DNA of 64,000 nucleotides from SMAG-U1939 sp036376595 (GCA_036376595.1 DASVAA010000102.1:32406-96405); one strand, 5' to 3'. Numbered from the stretch's first letter, positions 16,251-25,260 are shown. Notes: generated by a model from the sequence alone, not told the origin. A program made the numbers and translations.

Positions 16251-17441
16251 GTGCAAGCGGTGTCAACTCACGCGGCGCTGGTCGTTCCAGCTCCGGGTCA
16301 GATGCTCGTCGAAAGCGTTCAGACGAAGGCGCCACAAGCGGGCGAAATGCTGGTCGCTCCCCTATACACTGGCATCTGCGGCTCCGATCTGGACGTGCTG
16401 CGCGGAGTCCGGCCCAGCAACACGCGCATCCTGGGTCACGAGGGGGTGGCCGAGGTCGTGGCGGTTGGTCCTGGGGTGACCGACTTTTCCATCGGCCAGC
16501 ATGTCACCTTTTGGCCGAACAATCCGAACGATCTTGACGATGTGCTGGGCGTCAGCACCGAGGGTCTCTTTCAGCAGCGGCTCCTGATCTCGCGGGCGGC
16601 CATGGAGCGGGGTATGGTGCTTCCGCTCGATGCGGGGATTTCCCTGGTGTGCGCTCCACTGTTGGAGCCGTTTGCCACCGTCATCTACGGCCAGCGCCTG
16701 ATCGAGCAGGTGCGCACGCCTGAGAGCCTGATGATTGTGGGCGCGGGTCCGATTGGGTTGTTGAACGCGCTCTACGCCAGGGCGCGGGGATGTCCGCGGG
16801 TATTCCTCGTGGATACGTCGCAGGCGCGGCTGGACTGGGCCGCGTCGCGCGGCATCGTAGACGATTCGCATGTGCTGCTCAGCTCATCCCAACTGGCAGA
16901 CATCGTTCTGGAGCGAACCGCGGGACGTGGTGTGGACGCCGCCTGCCTGTGTACGCCACGTTCATCCACGCGCTCGGCGCTCGCGCAAGCTCTGCGCTAC
17001 GTGCGCGAGGAAGGGTGTATCGAGCTGGCCGCCGGAGTTGCCTCACGTGAGGAGCTGCCCGAGCTGCCGGGAGTGGACCTGAACGCGATCCGGGACGCGA
17101 ACGTCTGCGGCCTCGGGCACCTGGTGAGCCAGCACACGACACGAGCAGGGAAGCGGCTCTGGCTCACCGGCCATAGCGGGGCCTCGGCGCACTATCTGCA
17201 CGAGGCGATGCACCTTGTCCTCAACGAGCCGGCCAGCTACGCCCGGATCATCTCACACGTGGTCTCGTATCGCGCCGCCCCGCGCGTTATTGAGCAGCTT
17301 CTCTCCGGCCGCTCTCCAGTCGTCGCGGATGCGCCACGTGTCAAAGTGATCGTTGACTTCACCAACGACGCTGAGCAGATTGACGCGTTCGATCCAACTG
17401 CTCATGGCCGAACCAACGTCTTCGAGCGTCTTAGGGGGTGA
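16251..17441 (+). CDS. Zinc-type alcohol dehydrogenase-like protein (MDR superfamily)
   Basis: A 396-residue medium-chain dehydrogenase. Catalytic-zinc positions are in GICGSDLD and GHEGVAEV; the Rossmann motif is GAGPIGLLNALYARARG followed by the acidic end of beta-2 in VFLVD, which suggests NAD preference. The cysteine cluster that binds structural zinc in many family members is absent (FWPNNPNDLDDVLG in its place). It resembles glucose-, idonate- or cyclitol-dehydrogenase-like enzymes; substrate unknown. The GTG at 16251 is chosen for CGGAGGAG at 16241-16248. The 3' end overlaps the peptidase E pseudogene by 11 bp. Confidence 0.78.
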   Translation: MQAVSTHAALVVPAPGQMLVESVQTKAPQAGEMLVAPLYTGICGSDLDVLRGVRPSNTRILGHEGVAEVVAVGPGVTDFSIGQHVTFWPNNPNDLDDVLGVSTEGLFQQRLLISRAAMERGMVLPLDAGISLVCAPLLEPFATVIYGQRLIEQVRTPESLMIVGAGPIGLLNALYARARGCPRVFLVDTSQARLDWAASRGIVDDSHVLLSSSQLADIVLERTAGRGVDAACLCTPRSSTRSALAQALRYVREEGCIELAAGVASREELPELPGVDLNAIRDANVCGLGHLVSQHTTRAGKRLWLTGHSGASAHYLHEAMHLVLNEPASYARIISHVVSYRAAPRVIEQLLSGRSPVVADAPRVKVIVDFTNDAEQIDAFDPTAHGRTNVFERLRG

Positions 17442-17921
17442 ACAGCTTCCAGTGCCCCTCGGAGACGACGTCGACGGTGCCGTCGGTCACGGTAGGTCTC
17501 GCCGAAGGTGGCGGTCACCGCCATGCTCCCGGCGCTCACCCCCATGTAGACCGTCTCGCGCGCTAGCTGCGGCAACAGGTCCGCCAGTCCCGACTGTCGC
17601 ATCCAGTGGCACAGATACAGGACATCACCGCCCCACACCAGCAGGGCGTCCGTCTCCTGGACCGTGGGGATCCAAGCTGTGTCATCGATGCTGGGCAGCG
17701 CGGTCAGCTCCAGTACGCCGAGCGACTTCCACCCCAATCTGCACAAGGGGCTATCGGTTGCTCCGCAGATCGCCCGCCAGGCCAGCACCGCCCGGGAAGG
17801 GGTAGATCGCGGTGGGAATGATGGGGGCGCTGGACTCGGTGATCGGTTTGCCCAGCAGGTCGACCAGCGCGTTGTGGATGCTCGCGTTCTTGATGCCCGC
17901 GGAAGTGAGCAGAAACTTCAA
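17431..17921 (-). pseudogene. Broken peptidase S51 (peptidase E-like) gene
   Basis: The pieces align to one S51 protein in two frames. Residues KFLLTSAGIKNASIHNALVD to YPFPGGAGLAG are in one frame (17751-17921); LCRLGWKSLGVLELTALPSI, LLVWGGDVLYLCHWMRQSGL and VGVSAGSM-like VYMGVSAGSM with its Ser nucleophile are in another. After FGETY the sequence jumps straight to the family C-terminus (DGTVDVVSEGHWKLFTP), read in yet another frame and ending with TAA at 17431. So there is a frameshift near 17760-17790 plus an internal deletion of roughly 60-80 codons removing the catalytic His region. A TTG at 17921 preceded by GGGAGAGG was probably the original start. Confidence 0.8.
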
Positions 17922-17996
17922 GACGCCTCTCCCTTGTGGATTCCATACGAGCCATGAACCGAGGGTGCCGACCGACGACGAAAGCAAGACACCCGT

Positions 17997-18572
17997 CTAC
18001 ACGCTCTGACGCAAGCCTTCCGCAACCGCGGTCATGTGCTCGGTCGCGTGCCCCGCTCTCCCGGCAAAGATGTCGCCGGCGACCCCCTCACCAACGACCG
18101 TGGGCACCGCAGCGGCCAGTTGCTCGTCGGTGAACTGGTGCAGCAGGTCCAAGAGGTCCTGTCGGGCCGCCAGGAAATCCGCTACCAGCGTCTCCAGCGT
18201 GTCGTCCTGGTGCGCGTTCACGACGGCTTGATTGATCTGGGCGACGGCCAGCTCCAGCCGCTCCTGCTCCTCCGGGGTCAGCGCGTCCCAATTGCCCAGA
18301 GTACCCGGCAGCGGCATGCCCGCCGGGTATTGACTGCGTAAGAACGCGTCTCGCGGCTCGTCGGCGAGTGCACGGCGCAGTAACCGCTGGATGTTGCGCT
18401 CGTTTTGCACCAGATGCGCCAAATGATCCTTGGCGCGCCAGGGAGCCGCTCCGGGCACTCCACTCGCCGTTGCCGGGCGCTCCAGGTCGTGCAGGCTCAG
18501 CCCGTGAAAAAACGCCAGAACCTGCGTCTGCGACGCCGCAAGGGTGTCCAGAATCGCTGCGCGCGTTGGCAT
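17997..18572 (-). CDS. DinB-like / DUF1706-like four-helix protein
   Basis: A 191-residue protein with helices starting MPTRAAILDTLAASQTQVL. WRAKDHLAHLVQNERNIQRLL carries the DH..H metal-site pattern, and the C-terminal AGHATEHMTAVAEGL gives the last His positions. This is the DinB/maleylpyruvate isomerase-like fold, probably a metal-dependent thiol transferase or hydrolase. ATG 18572 follows GGAGAGGAATC. It is the second such protein within 3 kb, but the two are too different for a recent duplication. Confidence 0.75.
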   Translation of the reverse strand: MPTRAAILDTLAASQTQVLAFFHGLSLHDLERPATASGVPGAAPWRAKDHLAHLVQNERNIQRLLRRALADEPRDAFLRSQYPAGMPLPGTLGNWDALTPEEQERLELAVAQINQAVVNAHQDDTLETLVADFLAARQDLLDLLHQFTDEQLAAAVPTVVGEGVAGDIFAGRAGHATEHMTAVAEGLRQSV

Positions 18573-18715
18573 GATTCCTCTCCTAGCAACCAGTGGGAAG
18601 CACTGGGTAGCACCAGGCGTGTCCAGATGACTCCGCCAGCCAGGCCGAGAGACGAGAGGCAAGCAGGGGATCCGGCCCACCTGCGCTTGCTAGTACACTA
18701 CAGAGGCACCGATCT

Positions 18716-19099
18716 CTACTTCGCGTCAGGGTCGCGCTGCATGAGACCGAGGTGATTGCCCTCGGTGTCGCGCACATACGCGAGATAGCCCACGCCAGGC
18801 ACCGGCCCCGGCTGATGCACCTCGCTGCCCCCAGCAGCCACGGCAGCCGCAAAGGCGGCCTGCACATCCTGCACGTCCACCGTACAGGTGAAGCCAAACT
18901 GCGGGACGGTCCCCTGCGTGGGGCTCTCGCGCCGGCTCAGGCCACCATCAATGCCGCGCTCCCCTTCACCCGTCGTGATGAGCCAGTAATCCATCCCCTC
19001 GACCTTCTCGATCGACCAGCCGAAGACGTGCTGGTAGAACGCGATGGCTCGGTCGACATCATCCGCGTAGACATCGAAATGCACCACTCGATTGGCCAC
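18716..19099 (-). CDS. VOC (glyoxalase/bleomycin resistance-like) family protein
   Basis: A 127-residue vicinal-oxygen-chelate protein with the paired beta-alpha-beta-beta-beta modules: VVHFDVYADDVDRAIAFYQHVFGW at the N-terminus, FGFTCTVDVQDVQAAFAAAVAAGG in the middle, and YVRDTEGNHLGLMQRD at the end. Members bind a metal and act in detoxification or ring cleavage; the VHFDV..D-D-xRAIAFY start is common to small uncharacterised members. GTG 19099 is chosen because AGGAGAAA is correctly placed; upstream codons lack similarity. Confidence 0.85.
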   Translation of the reverse strand: MANRVVHFDVYADDVDRAIAFYQHVFGWSIEKVEGMDYWLITTGEGERGIDGGLSRRESPTQGTVPQFGFTCTVDVQDVQAAFAAAVAAGGSEVHQPGPVPGVGYLAYVRDTEGNHLGLMQRDPDAK

Positions 19100-19339
19100 G
19101 GCTTGCTTTCTCCTGCTATGGAGCGATAGGCGAACAAACGTTCTTGGTGCAGAGGATAGCACCCACTGTCCAACTGCTGCTGGCTCCCTGACCTTTGGCG
19201 CGTGACGAGCGTGATGCTGTCTGCGCGTGGCGATGTCCTGTGCCAAGGGCTAGGCGCATCACACCATCGCTGGGAACCTGTGTCGCGGGATCGGGTGAAC
19301 CTGAGCGCCACATCGTCGCTTTGTCTCCCATATCGGTGT

Positions 19340-20008
19340 CTATCCCGCGGTCACCAGCACAATCCCGCCGAAGCCAAGCAGGATGATGCCGGAGAGCACG
19401 TTCACCGCGCGCAGCGTGCGCGGCCCCAGCCGCTCGCGCAGCCAGCCGACGCCGCCGCTCAGCAGCAGCCACCACAGCGCCGAGCCGCAGAAGACGCCGG
19501 CCACCAGCGCCGCCGCACTCACGTAACCCACCCGCGCACCGGCCACCCCCAGGCCGGCGAAGATCACCGCGAAGGAGAGGATCGTCGCCGGATTGGTGAG
19601 CGTGAGGCCGAGCGTCGAGAGATACGCGCCGGCGAGCCGCAGGTGGCTGCGTGGGCGCAGGATCGCGAGGTCGGAAGCCGCACGATGCCGTGACACGGGC
19701 GTGATTGCTGGCGACCTACCGACTGGCGCCGGCTTGTGCGCCAGCGTGCGCAGGCCCAGGTAGCAGAGGAACGCGCCGCCTAGCAGGTGCAGCCAGAGCC
19801 GCTGGCCGGTCAGCAGATCGCTCACCGCGCTGAGGCCGAAGGCCGCCACCGCACCGTAGAACATATCCGCCGTGGCGGCGCCTAGCCCCGACACGAAGCC
19901 AATCAGGCGCCCATCGGCTAACGTGCGGCGGATGCAGAGTACGCCGATCGGTCCCACCGGCGCCGCGATGCTGAATCCCAGCGCGACGCCGCGCAGCCAC
20001 AGATCCAT
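19340..20008 (-). CDS. LysE family translocator
   Basis: A 222-residue inner-membrane exporter with about six helices: WLRGVALGFSIAAPVGPIGV carries the family PVGP motif, followed by GLGAATADMFYGAVAAFGL and LGGAFLCYLGLRTLAHKP. The C-terminal half has LTNPATILSFAVIFAGLGV and ALWWLLLSGGVGWLR. Members export amino acids or small metabolites. ATG 20008 follows GGGGGAG; the longer open frame continues through the tRNA-Asp-like gene and is not translated. Confidence 0.88.
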   Translation of the reverse strand: MDLWLRGVALGFSIAAPVGPIGVLCIRRTLADGRLIGFVSGLGAATADMFYGAVAAFGLSAVSDLLTGQRLWLHLLGGAFLCYLGLRTLAHKPAPVGRSPAITPVSRHRAASDLAILRPRSHLRLAGAYLSTLGLTLTNPATILSFAVIFAGLGVAGARVGYVSAAALVAGVFCGSALWWLLLSGGVGWLRERLGPRTLRAVNVLSGIILLGFGGIVLVTAG

Positions 20009-20058
20009 CGGTTGTCTCCCCCTCGTTGCGGGCTGCGGAGCGTTGGATGACCCTTCGG

Positions 20059-20131
20059 CGCCCCCGACGGGAGTCGAACCCGTTGCTTTCTGCTCGACAG
20101 GCAGATGTGCGGTCCGGTACACTTCGAGGGC
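20059..20131 (-). tRNA. tRNA-Asp-like gene (anticodon GTC) with altered core
   Basis: A 73-nt cloverleaf on the minus strand. Acceptor stem GCCCTCG/CGGGGGC (one G-T), D stem GTGT/GCAC, anticodon stem TCTGC/GCAGA with loop CTGTCGA, and T arm ACGGG-TTCGACT-CCCGT are all paired; the discriminator is G, as in tRNA-Asp. CCA is not encoded. Several near-universal positions differ: A8 instead of U8, C15 instead of a purine, C21 instead of A21 and A48 instead of C48. So the 8-14 and 15-48 tertiary pairs are lost. It may be a functional divergent tRNA-Asp, a tRNA with a special role, or an early pseudogene. Confidence 0.7.
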
Positions 20132-20741
20132 AAACATGAGACATGGGAAAACGAGGAGGCGCGCCTCCGCGGGATGCGGCGCGCGCCTGATGGCTACTGG
20201 TGCGGCTTGCGGTCTCGACCCTCTGGACTGGCTAGCTGTCCGGCTCCGAATGCTCTCCAGTCCGAGATCGGTGGTAGGTAGGGTCAGGCCTGGAGCGGGA
20301 GACGTGGGAGCGAGGGTCGCGCCATCAGGCGCGGGCGCTGCTGGGCGTCGTGGCGACGCTGGCGCTGGCCCGCGGGCGTCCACCGGACGTCCCTACCCGA
20401 GCGAGCGGGCACGCCGGCTGGCGCCGCCGACATATCGGCGCGGCGCTGCTGGTCCTGGATGCGTGCCGGCTGGCAAATGATGGCTGCCACGGTCTGCTGT
20501 TCCCCTCGCAGGTTGGCTCGCCCAGTGAGAGCGGGCATGGGCAGTATGTCAGACGTGTGGTGCGGCTGTCAAACCGGCGCTGGCATCCCCTATCGGTTCG
20601 GTCCGTCATGTGATATTGTGCCGCTACCCGGCGGAGCGACGACCGCCGGCAGATTGTGGAGCGACCCGATCTACCCCCCAGCCATGACGGCGTTTCCCGC
20701 TGAGAGTGCGGTTGCCCAACGGGCAGAAAGGGGGGAGCGCG
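20132..20741. other. 610-bp intergenic stretch without a supported gene
   Basis: Contains one family A palindrome at 20374-20396 (GGGCGTCCACCGGACGTCCCTAC with one mismatch). Open frames on both strands lack ribosome-binding sites and similarity. No clear promoter, terminator or other structured RNA was recognised. Confidence 0.4.
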
Positions 20742-20966
20742 ATGGACTTCCCCGACGATGTTTGCCGCATGGCGCGCAACGTGGCGAGTGTCGCGGCGAT
20801 CCCCTGGGAGGAGCTGGCCGATGGGCCGGCGCGCGGGTGCCTGTTGGAGATGGCGTACGCCGGGCTGGACGTGGCCGCGTTCGAGACCTGCGAGGGGCGC
20901 TGGCGCATCCGATTGCAGCGGCAGGAGATGAGCTGCCCCGAGTGGGCGGCGAGATTCGCGGTCTGA
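20742..20966 (+). CDS. Small acidic protein of unknown function
   Basis: A 74-residue protein (start MDFPDDVCRMARNVASVAAI; middle IPWEELADGPARGCLLEMAY; end QEMSCPEWAARFAV). AAGGGGGGAG is placed ideally before the ATG at 20742 and the composition is protein-like, so it is probably expressed. No domain is recognised; three cysteines are present. The convergent context (LysE and tRNA on the other strand, YceI downstream) gives no functional hint. Confidence 0.55.
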   Translation: MDFPDDVCRMARNVASVAAIPWEELADGPARGCLLEMAYAGLDVAAFETCEGRWRIRLQRQEMSCPEWAARFAV

Positions 20967-21084
20967 AGGCGCTATCGCCGGCTGGTTTACTGCTCTACCG
21001 GCATGCTTCATGCGGGGAAGTATTTAGGTGGCACCCGTATTCGAGCGGGCAGCACGGCGGCACGGAAGCATGAAGGAGGCAGGC

Positions 21085-21654
21085 ATGCCCTGGCAGTTCG
21101 ATCCCGCGCATTCGAGCATCACCTTCTCGGCCAAACATATGATGATCACGACGGTGCATGGCCGCTTCGATCAGTGGACCGGAACGATTGACCTGGACGA
21201 ACACCATCCCGAAAACTCGCGCGTTGAGGTCACGATCTACGCCAACAGCATTGACACCGACAACGAGCAGCGCGACGCGCACCTCAAATCGCCGGACTTC
21301 CTCGACGCCCAGAAGTACCCGACGATCAAATTCAAGAGCACACGCATCACGCAGCTCAGCGACACGACGGCGACGATCCTGGGCCAGCTCACGATCCATG
21401 GCGAGACACGCGAGGTGCCACTCAACGCCACTCTGGAGGGCGTGACGCGCAACATGCAAGGCGCGCGCGTGGCGGGCTTCACCGTGGATGGCACGCTGAA
21501 CCGCAAGGATTGGGGCCTGAACTGGAACGTCGCGCTGGAGGCCGGCGGCTGGTTAGTGAGTGATACAGTCAAGCTGCATGTCGAGGCCGAGCTGATCCAG
21601 CAGGGGGCCCAGCAGCCGCGGCCGGCGCAGCCGGCGGGCGCCGCGCAGTCGTAG
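21085..21654 (+). CDS. YceI family protein
   Basis: A 189-residue lipocalin-like beta-barrel protein: MPWQFDPAHSSITFSAKHM start, HGRFDQWTGTIDLD, SPDFLDAQKYPTIKFKST (the family signature) and LTIHGETREVPL. YceI proteins bind polyisoprenoid-like lipids. There is no signal peptide, so it is probably cytoplasmic. ATG 21085 follows GAAGGAGG. The last ~20 residues are a Gln/Pro/Ala-rich tail absent from typical members. Confidence 0.9.
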   Translation: MPWQFDPAHSSITFSAKHMMITTVHGRFDQWTGTIDLDEHHPENSRVEVTIYANSIDTDNEQRDAHLKSPDFLDAQKYPTIKFKSTRITQLSDTTATILGQLTIHGETREVPLNATLEGVTRNMQGARVAGFTVDGTLNRKDWGLNWNVALEAGGWLVSDTVKLHVEAELIQQGAQQPRPAQPAGAAQS

Positions 21655-21877
21655 CGCGGCGCCGACGATCCACTGATGGCACGCGGGGCCACGAGGAAGA
21701 GTGGCGCTCACGCACGCTCAGGATGCGAAGCGCCCGAGCACGGTGCAGCCTGGCTGAACTGTACCGGCTCAGGCGTATGTTCTGTATGCACGCGAAGGAT
21801 GGTAGCGTGATGGTAGCGTGTGGTCAGGCTAGAAGGCCTGCCACGCCGTCAGGCCGTCAGGATCAAGGGGGTCGGGG

Positions 21878-22384
21878 TCACTTGGACGGGATCAGGGTTT
21901 CTTGGACTTGGAACGTGCCAACTAATCCAGGCCCGAGAGAGCCAAAGTTATGGTGGCCCGGCGCGACGGGGAACCCCGTGTCCACCCCGCTGAAATTCGT
22001 CGAACCAGGAAAGAGCGCCACACAGGGCGCGGTGAGGTTCGTGGGCGTCACCGTCGCTGTCCCCGAAATGACGAACGTGCCGCTGGTTGTATCCCAGGAC
22101 GTGATGTCGAGGCTTTCGTGGCAAGTGAAGCCGCTGCCTGCTGGCGTGTGAATGTATTGTGCGAGCTGGCAATCGCCATCATTGCCAGAGGTGACTCCAC
22201 CACCAAGTGCGCACCAGCCCCAGAAGCCAAAGCCGAAGCCAGTACTTGGGGCAGTGCCAGTGCCTGAAAAGGTGAGTTGCCAGTTGTCATTGCTACCATA
22301 CGCGAAGGCGGCGGGAGTCGCAGCGAAGAGTGCCAATGCCGTGGCAATCAGAACTGCGAGCAACGGGCGTGGAAGCTTGAGCAC
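21878..22384 (-). CDS. Secreted protein of unknown function
   Basis: 168 residues. A Sec signal peptide (KLPRPLLAVLIATALALFAA) ends in AFA, followed by YGSNDNWQLTFSG. The mature part is rich in Gly, Thr and Ser with WGWCALGGG, DCQLAQY, FTCHES and APCVALF; four cysteines could form two disulphides. GTG 22384 is selected because GGGAGG precedes it and the signal peptide begins there; the open frame upstream has no such features. It looks like a small beta-sandwich extracellular protein. Confidence 0.6.
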   Translation of the reverse strand: MLKLPRPLLAVLIATALALFAATPAAFAYGSNDNWQLTFSGTGTAPSTGFGFGFWGWCALGGGVTSGNDGDCQLAQYIHTPAGSGFTCHESLDITSWDTTSGTFVISGTATVTPTNLTAPCVALFPGSTNFSGVDTGFPVAPGHHNFGSLGPGLVGTFQVQETLIPSK

Positions 22385-22757
22385 CTGAAGTCCTCCCTCT
22401 CTTGTTCGTGGCGCGCAGCGCCACATCACGCTGCCGAGCAGCGTGCCACTGGCACACGCGACAAGCGCGACACGCCGCCACTGCGGAGACGGGGTCAGCC
22501 AGGAGAGCAAGATAGTTCCCTTGGAACGACGTGTCCCCGCTTTGTCCGCTGTGCCACCATGCACTGTAGACGGTGCTGGTGCAAAGCAGGTGATGGCGGC
22601 GGTAACAAATGGGAGGAGGAATTACCAACGCTTGTTGCGCAGTTGTAGTTCACCGCGTTGGGTCCGCGGGTATGAGAGCTTTGGCCTGCCGCTAGACGAC
22701 AGCGACCTCACAAGAGTTGGTATCAGCGACAATGGCCACGAGCGCCGGCGGCTGTGG
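22385..22757. other. 373-bp intergenic stretch
   Basis: No gene, repeat family member or strong promoter was recognised; it separates the secreted protein gene from the end of the glycosyltransferase gene on the same strand. Confidence 0.4.
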
Positions 22758-24464
22758 CTATGGCCGCAATCGGTGAATCCACGGCGAGACGGCTTGCGCG
22801 ATGGGTCGTCGGGCGAGCACCATAACTGCCGCGCACCACAGCAGTGGCAGCGCGTCGAGCATGGGAGCGTAGGTACCGGCCGCGAGCAGCAGCAAGCCCC
22901 CCAGCAGAGCTGAGGTGACGGCAGCCCCCGTGCGCCAGGCGAAGAGCCGGAACGCGAGCAAACTGAGCGCGAGGGCGACCAGCGCCAGCCCCAACGGGAA
23001 CAGCCCGCTGAGCTGCAGGTACACCAGCGCCGCCACACCGAGCGCCAGATCGGCAATGGGCGCGAGCTTTGCCGGCGCTGGATCGCGGCGCCGCGCGTGC
23101 TCCAGCAGGGCCAGGGTCCATCCGGCTAGCGGCATCAGCACGGCCAAGCGCAGCGCGGAGCCGCCGGCGCGCCAACCCAGCACGACGAGCAGCGCCGCCA
23201 GCAGCAGTCGCGCGAGCGCCGGATCGACTGCCAGTTGGATACGGGAGCGCAAACGCACTCCGTGGCGCCGGGCGCCGAAATCGTAGGTCCGGCCCTTCCA
23301 GGTGACGCCGCCGCCCAGCGTGGCCTGATAGGCCGAATAGAGCGTGAAGAGGATGATGGCGGCGACCGTCGCGGCGTGGAACGCGACCATCACCAGCGGC
23401 AGGCGGAAGCGCCACAGCAGCAGCGCGTAGGAGGCCAGGATGGCGGCGATCTGGCACAGTGGCAGCCAGAAAAGCGCGACGCTGCCCACGTGGCCCCCGA
23501 CGAGCGCCGCCGCGACGAAGCCGTAGGGCGCGAAGAGGAACGCGGCGCATAGCGGCGCGCCGACCAGCAGGCCGGGCAGCGAGTAATTCGTCGCCGCGAA
23601 GGCGCTCTTGGCGAAGCCCTGCCACGCCTCGGCCAAGCCATAATAGAGGCGCGTAGAGACCAGATCGGTGCCGTCTATCCACACCACGCGACCGCCGCCG
23701 CGCTTCACCAGCCGGCTGAGCTGCATGTCCTCTACGATGTCGGCGCGCACCGCCTCGTGCCCGCCCAACTGCTCGTAGGCGTCACGGCGGAACAGCATGA
23801 ACGGGCCAAACGCCCCGGCGACCAGCGGCGAGGGCAGGGTCGTCACCAAGCCCAGCGGCAGAACGCCCGCGAAGGTGAGCAGCGTTGTGGGCAGCAGCAG
23901 AGCCTCACCAAAGCTGCCGGCGATCATGCGCGGAATCAGTGTCAGCAGGGCCGCGCGCCGCCGCCGGGCAACTGCTAGCGCCGTCGAGACGCAGTGCGGC
24001 GCATGCACGGTATCGGCGTCGGCGAAGAGCAGCCACCCGCCCCGCGCGGCGCGAGCGAGCTGGGCGCAGGCGAACGCCTTGCCATGCCAGCCCGGCGGCA
24101 GCGGCTCGCCGCGCAGCAGGCGCACCCGGGGATAACGCGCCGCCAGCTCGGCCACGATGGCCGCCGTCTGATCGGTGCTGTGGTCGTCGAGCACCAGCAC
24201 CTCGCAGCGCGGGTAATCCTGCCGCGCCAGCGACTCGACGCAGCGCGCGATCGCGCGTGCCTCGTTACGCGCCGGGATCAAAATCGAGACCAGCGGACGG
24301 TCATCAAGCTCCCCTCGCCCACCTGTTGCTGTAGCGGCGAGGCCCGCCTCGCCCCCTCGGTCGGGGGTGAGGATCCCAGGACGGCGCAGCAGGCGCAGGT
24401 TGACGAGCGTATTGAGCAGCAGCAGCGCCAGAACGGCCGTGATAATTGCCTGATAGATCAGCAT
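22758..24464 (-). CDS. Membrane glycosyltransferase family 2 (HpnB/CrtQ-like)
   Basis: 568 residues: an N-terminal helix (IITAVLALLLLNTLVNLRLL), a cytoplasmic GT-A domain (~55-260) and four to eight C-terminal helices. GT2 motifs are PLVSILIPARNEARAIARCV, EVLVLDDHST, the DxD-like LLFADADTVH and the acceptor-site EDMQLSRLVKRGG. It is like hopanoid-associated HpnB and carotenoid glycosyltransferase CrtQ; the acceptor is probably a lipid. Residues about 28-50 (GILTPDRGGEAGLAATATGG) are encoded by family A and E repeat sequence at 24331-24372, inserted between helix 1 and the catalytic domain. The plsY gene lies 18 bp upstream. Confidence 0.85.
   Translation of the reverse strand: MLIYQAIITAVLALLLLNTLVNLRLLRRPGILTPDRGGEAGLAATATGGRGELDDRPLVSILIPARNEARAIARCVESLARQDYPRCEVLVLDDHSTDQTAAIVAELAARYPRVRLLRGEPLPPGWHGKAFACAQLARAARGGWLLFADADTVHAPHCVSTALAVARRRRAALLTLIPRMIAGSFGEALLLPTTLLTFAGVLPLGLVTTLPSPLVAGAFGPFMLFRRDAYEQLGGHEAVRADIVEDMQLSRLVKRGGGRVVWIDGTDLVSTRLYYGLAEAWQGFAKSAFAATNYSLPGLLVGAPLCAAFLFAPYGFVAAALVGGHVGSVALFWLPLCQIAAILASYALLLWRFRLPLVMVAFHAATVAAIILFTLYSAYQATLGGGVTWKGRTYDFGARRHGVRLRSRIQLAVDPALARLLLAALLVVLGWRAGGSALRLAVLMPLAGWTLALLEHARRRDPAPAKLAPIADLALGVAALVYLQLSGLFPLGLALVALALSLLAFRLFAWRTGAAVTSALLGGLLLLAAGTYAPMLDALPLLWCAAVMVLARRPIAQAVSPWIHRLRP
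24331..24372. repeat. Family A palindrome plus family E fragment inside the glycosyltransferase gene
   Basis: GTAGCGGCGAGG-C-CCGCCTCGCC is followed by CCCTCGGTCGGGGGTGAGGA. Both are read in frame as part of the glycosyltransferase. Confidence 0.7.
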
Positions 24465-24482
24465 GCGATCACCGCCCCGCGC

Positions 24483-25148
24483 CTATCGGGGAGGGGTGTC
24501 GTGGGCGGGCGCTTCCGTGTCGCCGTCGGCGGGCCGGTGAAAGCCCGGTTGGGCATCGTCGTGCCAGGGCTGGCGCTCCCAGACACGCGCCTCGTGCGGG
24601 CGGTCGAGCAGCTTCTTGGCGCCGAGCATCAGGCCGAGCACGACGGCATAGGCCGGCACCCACAGCGGCTGGCGAAAGACGACCGGCAGTACGACCACGG
24701 CGATGCATCCCAGCGTCACCGCCGGATTGAAGTCGCGCAGCACGAGATAGGCCACGCTGAGCGCCACGAATCCGCCGATGGTGGAGAGCGGGCTGATGCC
24801 GATCAGAACACCGGATGCTGTCGCCAGGCCCTTGCCACCGCGCCCGCGTAGAAAGACGGGGAACTGGTGCCCCAGCAGGACGGCGACGCCGACGAGCAGC
24901 GTGCCGGCCAGCGGCAGCCCCACGGCGACGGCCGCTTTGTAGGCCGCCAGGCCCTTGAGGCCGTCCAGCAGGAAGGCGAACAGGCCCCACGACGGGCCAA
25001 CCACGTGCCAGACGTTGCGGCTGCCGACGTTGCCCTCGCCAACCTCGCGCAGGTTGACCTCGGCGCGCGCATGGGCGATGAGCTGCGAGAAGGGAATCGA
25101 GCCGAAGAGATAGCCGAAGAGGATGAGGACGACAAGCTTCTGAGCCAT
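24483..25148 (-). CDS. plsY: Glycerol-3-phosphate acyltransferase PlsY
   Basis: A 221-residue membrane acyltransferase that uses acyl-phosphate to acylate glycerol-3-phosphate, the first step of phospholipid synthesis. Conserved loops are GYLFGSIPFSQLIA, EVGEGNVGSRNVWHVVG (the GSGN-like G-N-x-G-S-x-N motif) and GHQFPVFLRGRGGKGLATA. The hydrophilic C-terminal tail after about residue 175 (ARVWERQPWHDDAQ and following) is longer than usual. ATG 25148 follows AGGAGCGG. It probably forms an operon with the glycosyltransferase. Confidence 0.93.
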   Translation of the reverse strand: MAQKLVVLILFGYLFGSIPFSQLIAHARAEVNLREVGEGNVGSRNVWHVVGPSWGLFAFLLDGLKGLAAYKAAVAVGLPLAGTLLVGVAVLLGHQFPVFLRGRGGKGLATASGVLIGISPLSTIGGFVALSVAYLVLRDFNPAVTLGCIAVVVLPVVFRQPLWVPAYAVVLGLMLGAKKLLDRPHEARVWERQPWHDDAQPGFHRPADGDTEAPAHDTPPR

Positions 25149-25228
25149 AATGACCGCTCCTGTGGCATCCACTATCCTTATTATTGTCGCTCGCCGGTGT
25201 GTTGGTATGTCAAGGGGCGCAGAACAAA

Positions 25229-25260
25229 CGCCCCCTGCCGGAGGTTCCGGACAGAGGGCG
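25229..25260 (-). terminator. Intrinsic terminator after the speD fusion gene
   Basis: On the minus strand CGCCCTCTGTCCGG / CCGGCAGGGGGCG forms a long stem with an AACCT loop, followed by TTTGTT. It lies 36 bp past the stop at 25296 and separates this gene from plsY. Confidence 0.8.

Noticed and set aside
20459..21073. 204-codon open frame before yceI
   Set aside because: It overlaps the better-supported small gene at 20742-20966 and runs into yceI in another frame; no ribosome-binding site.
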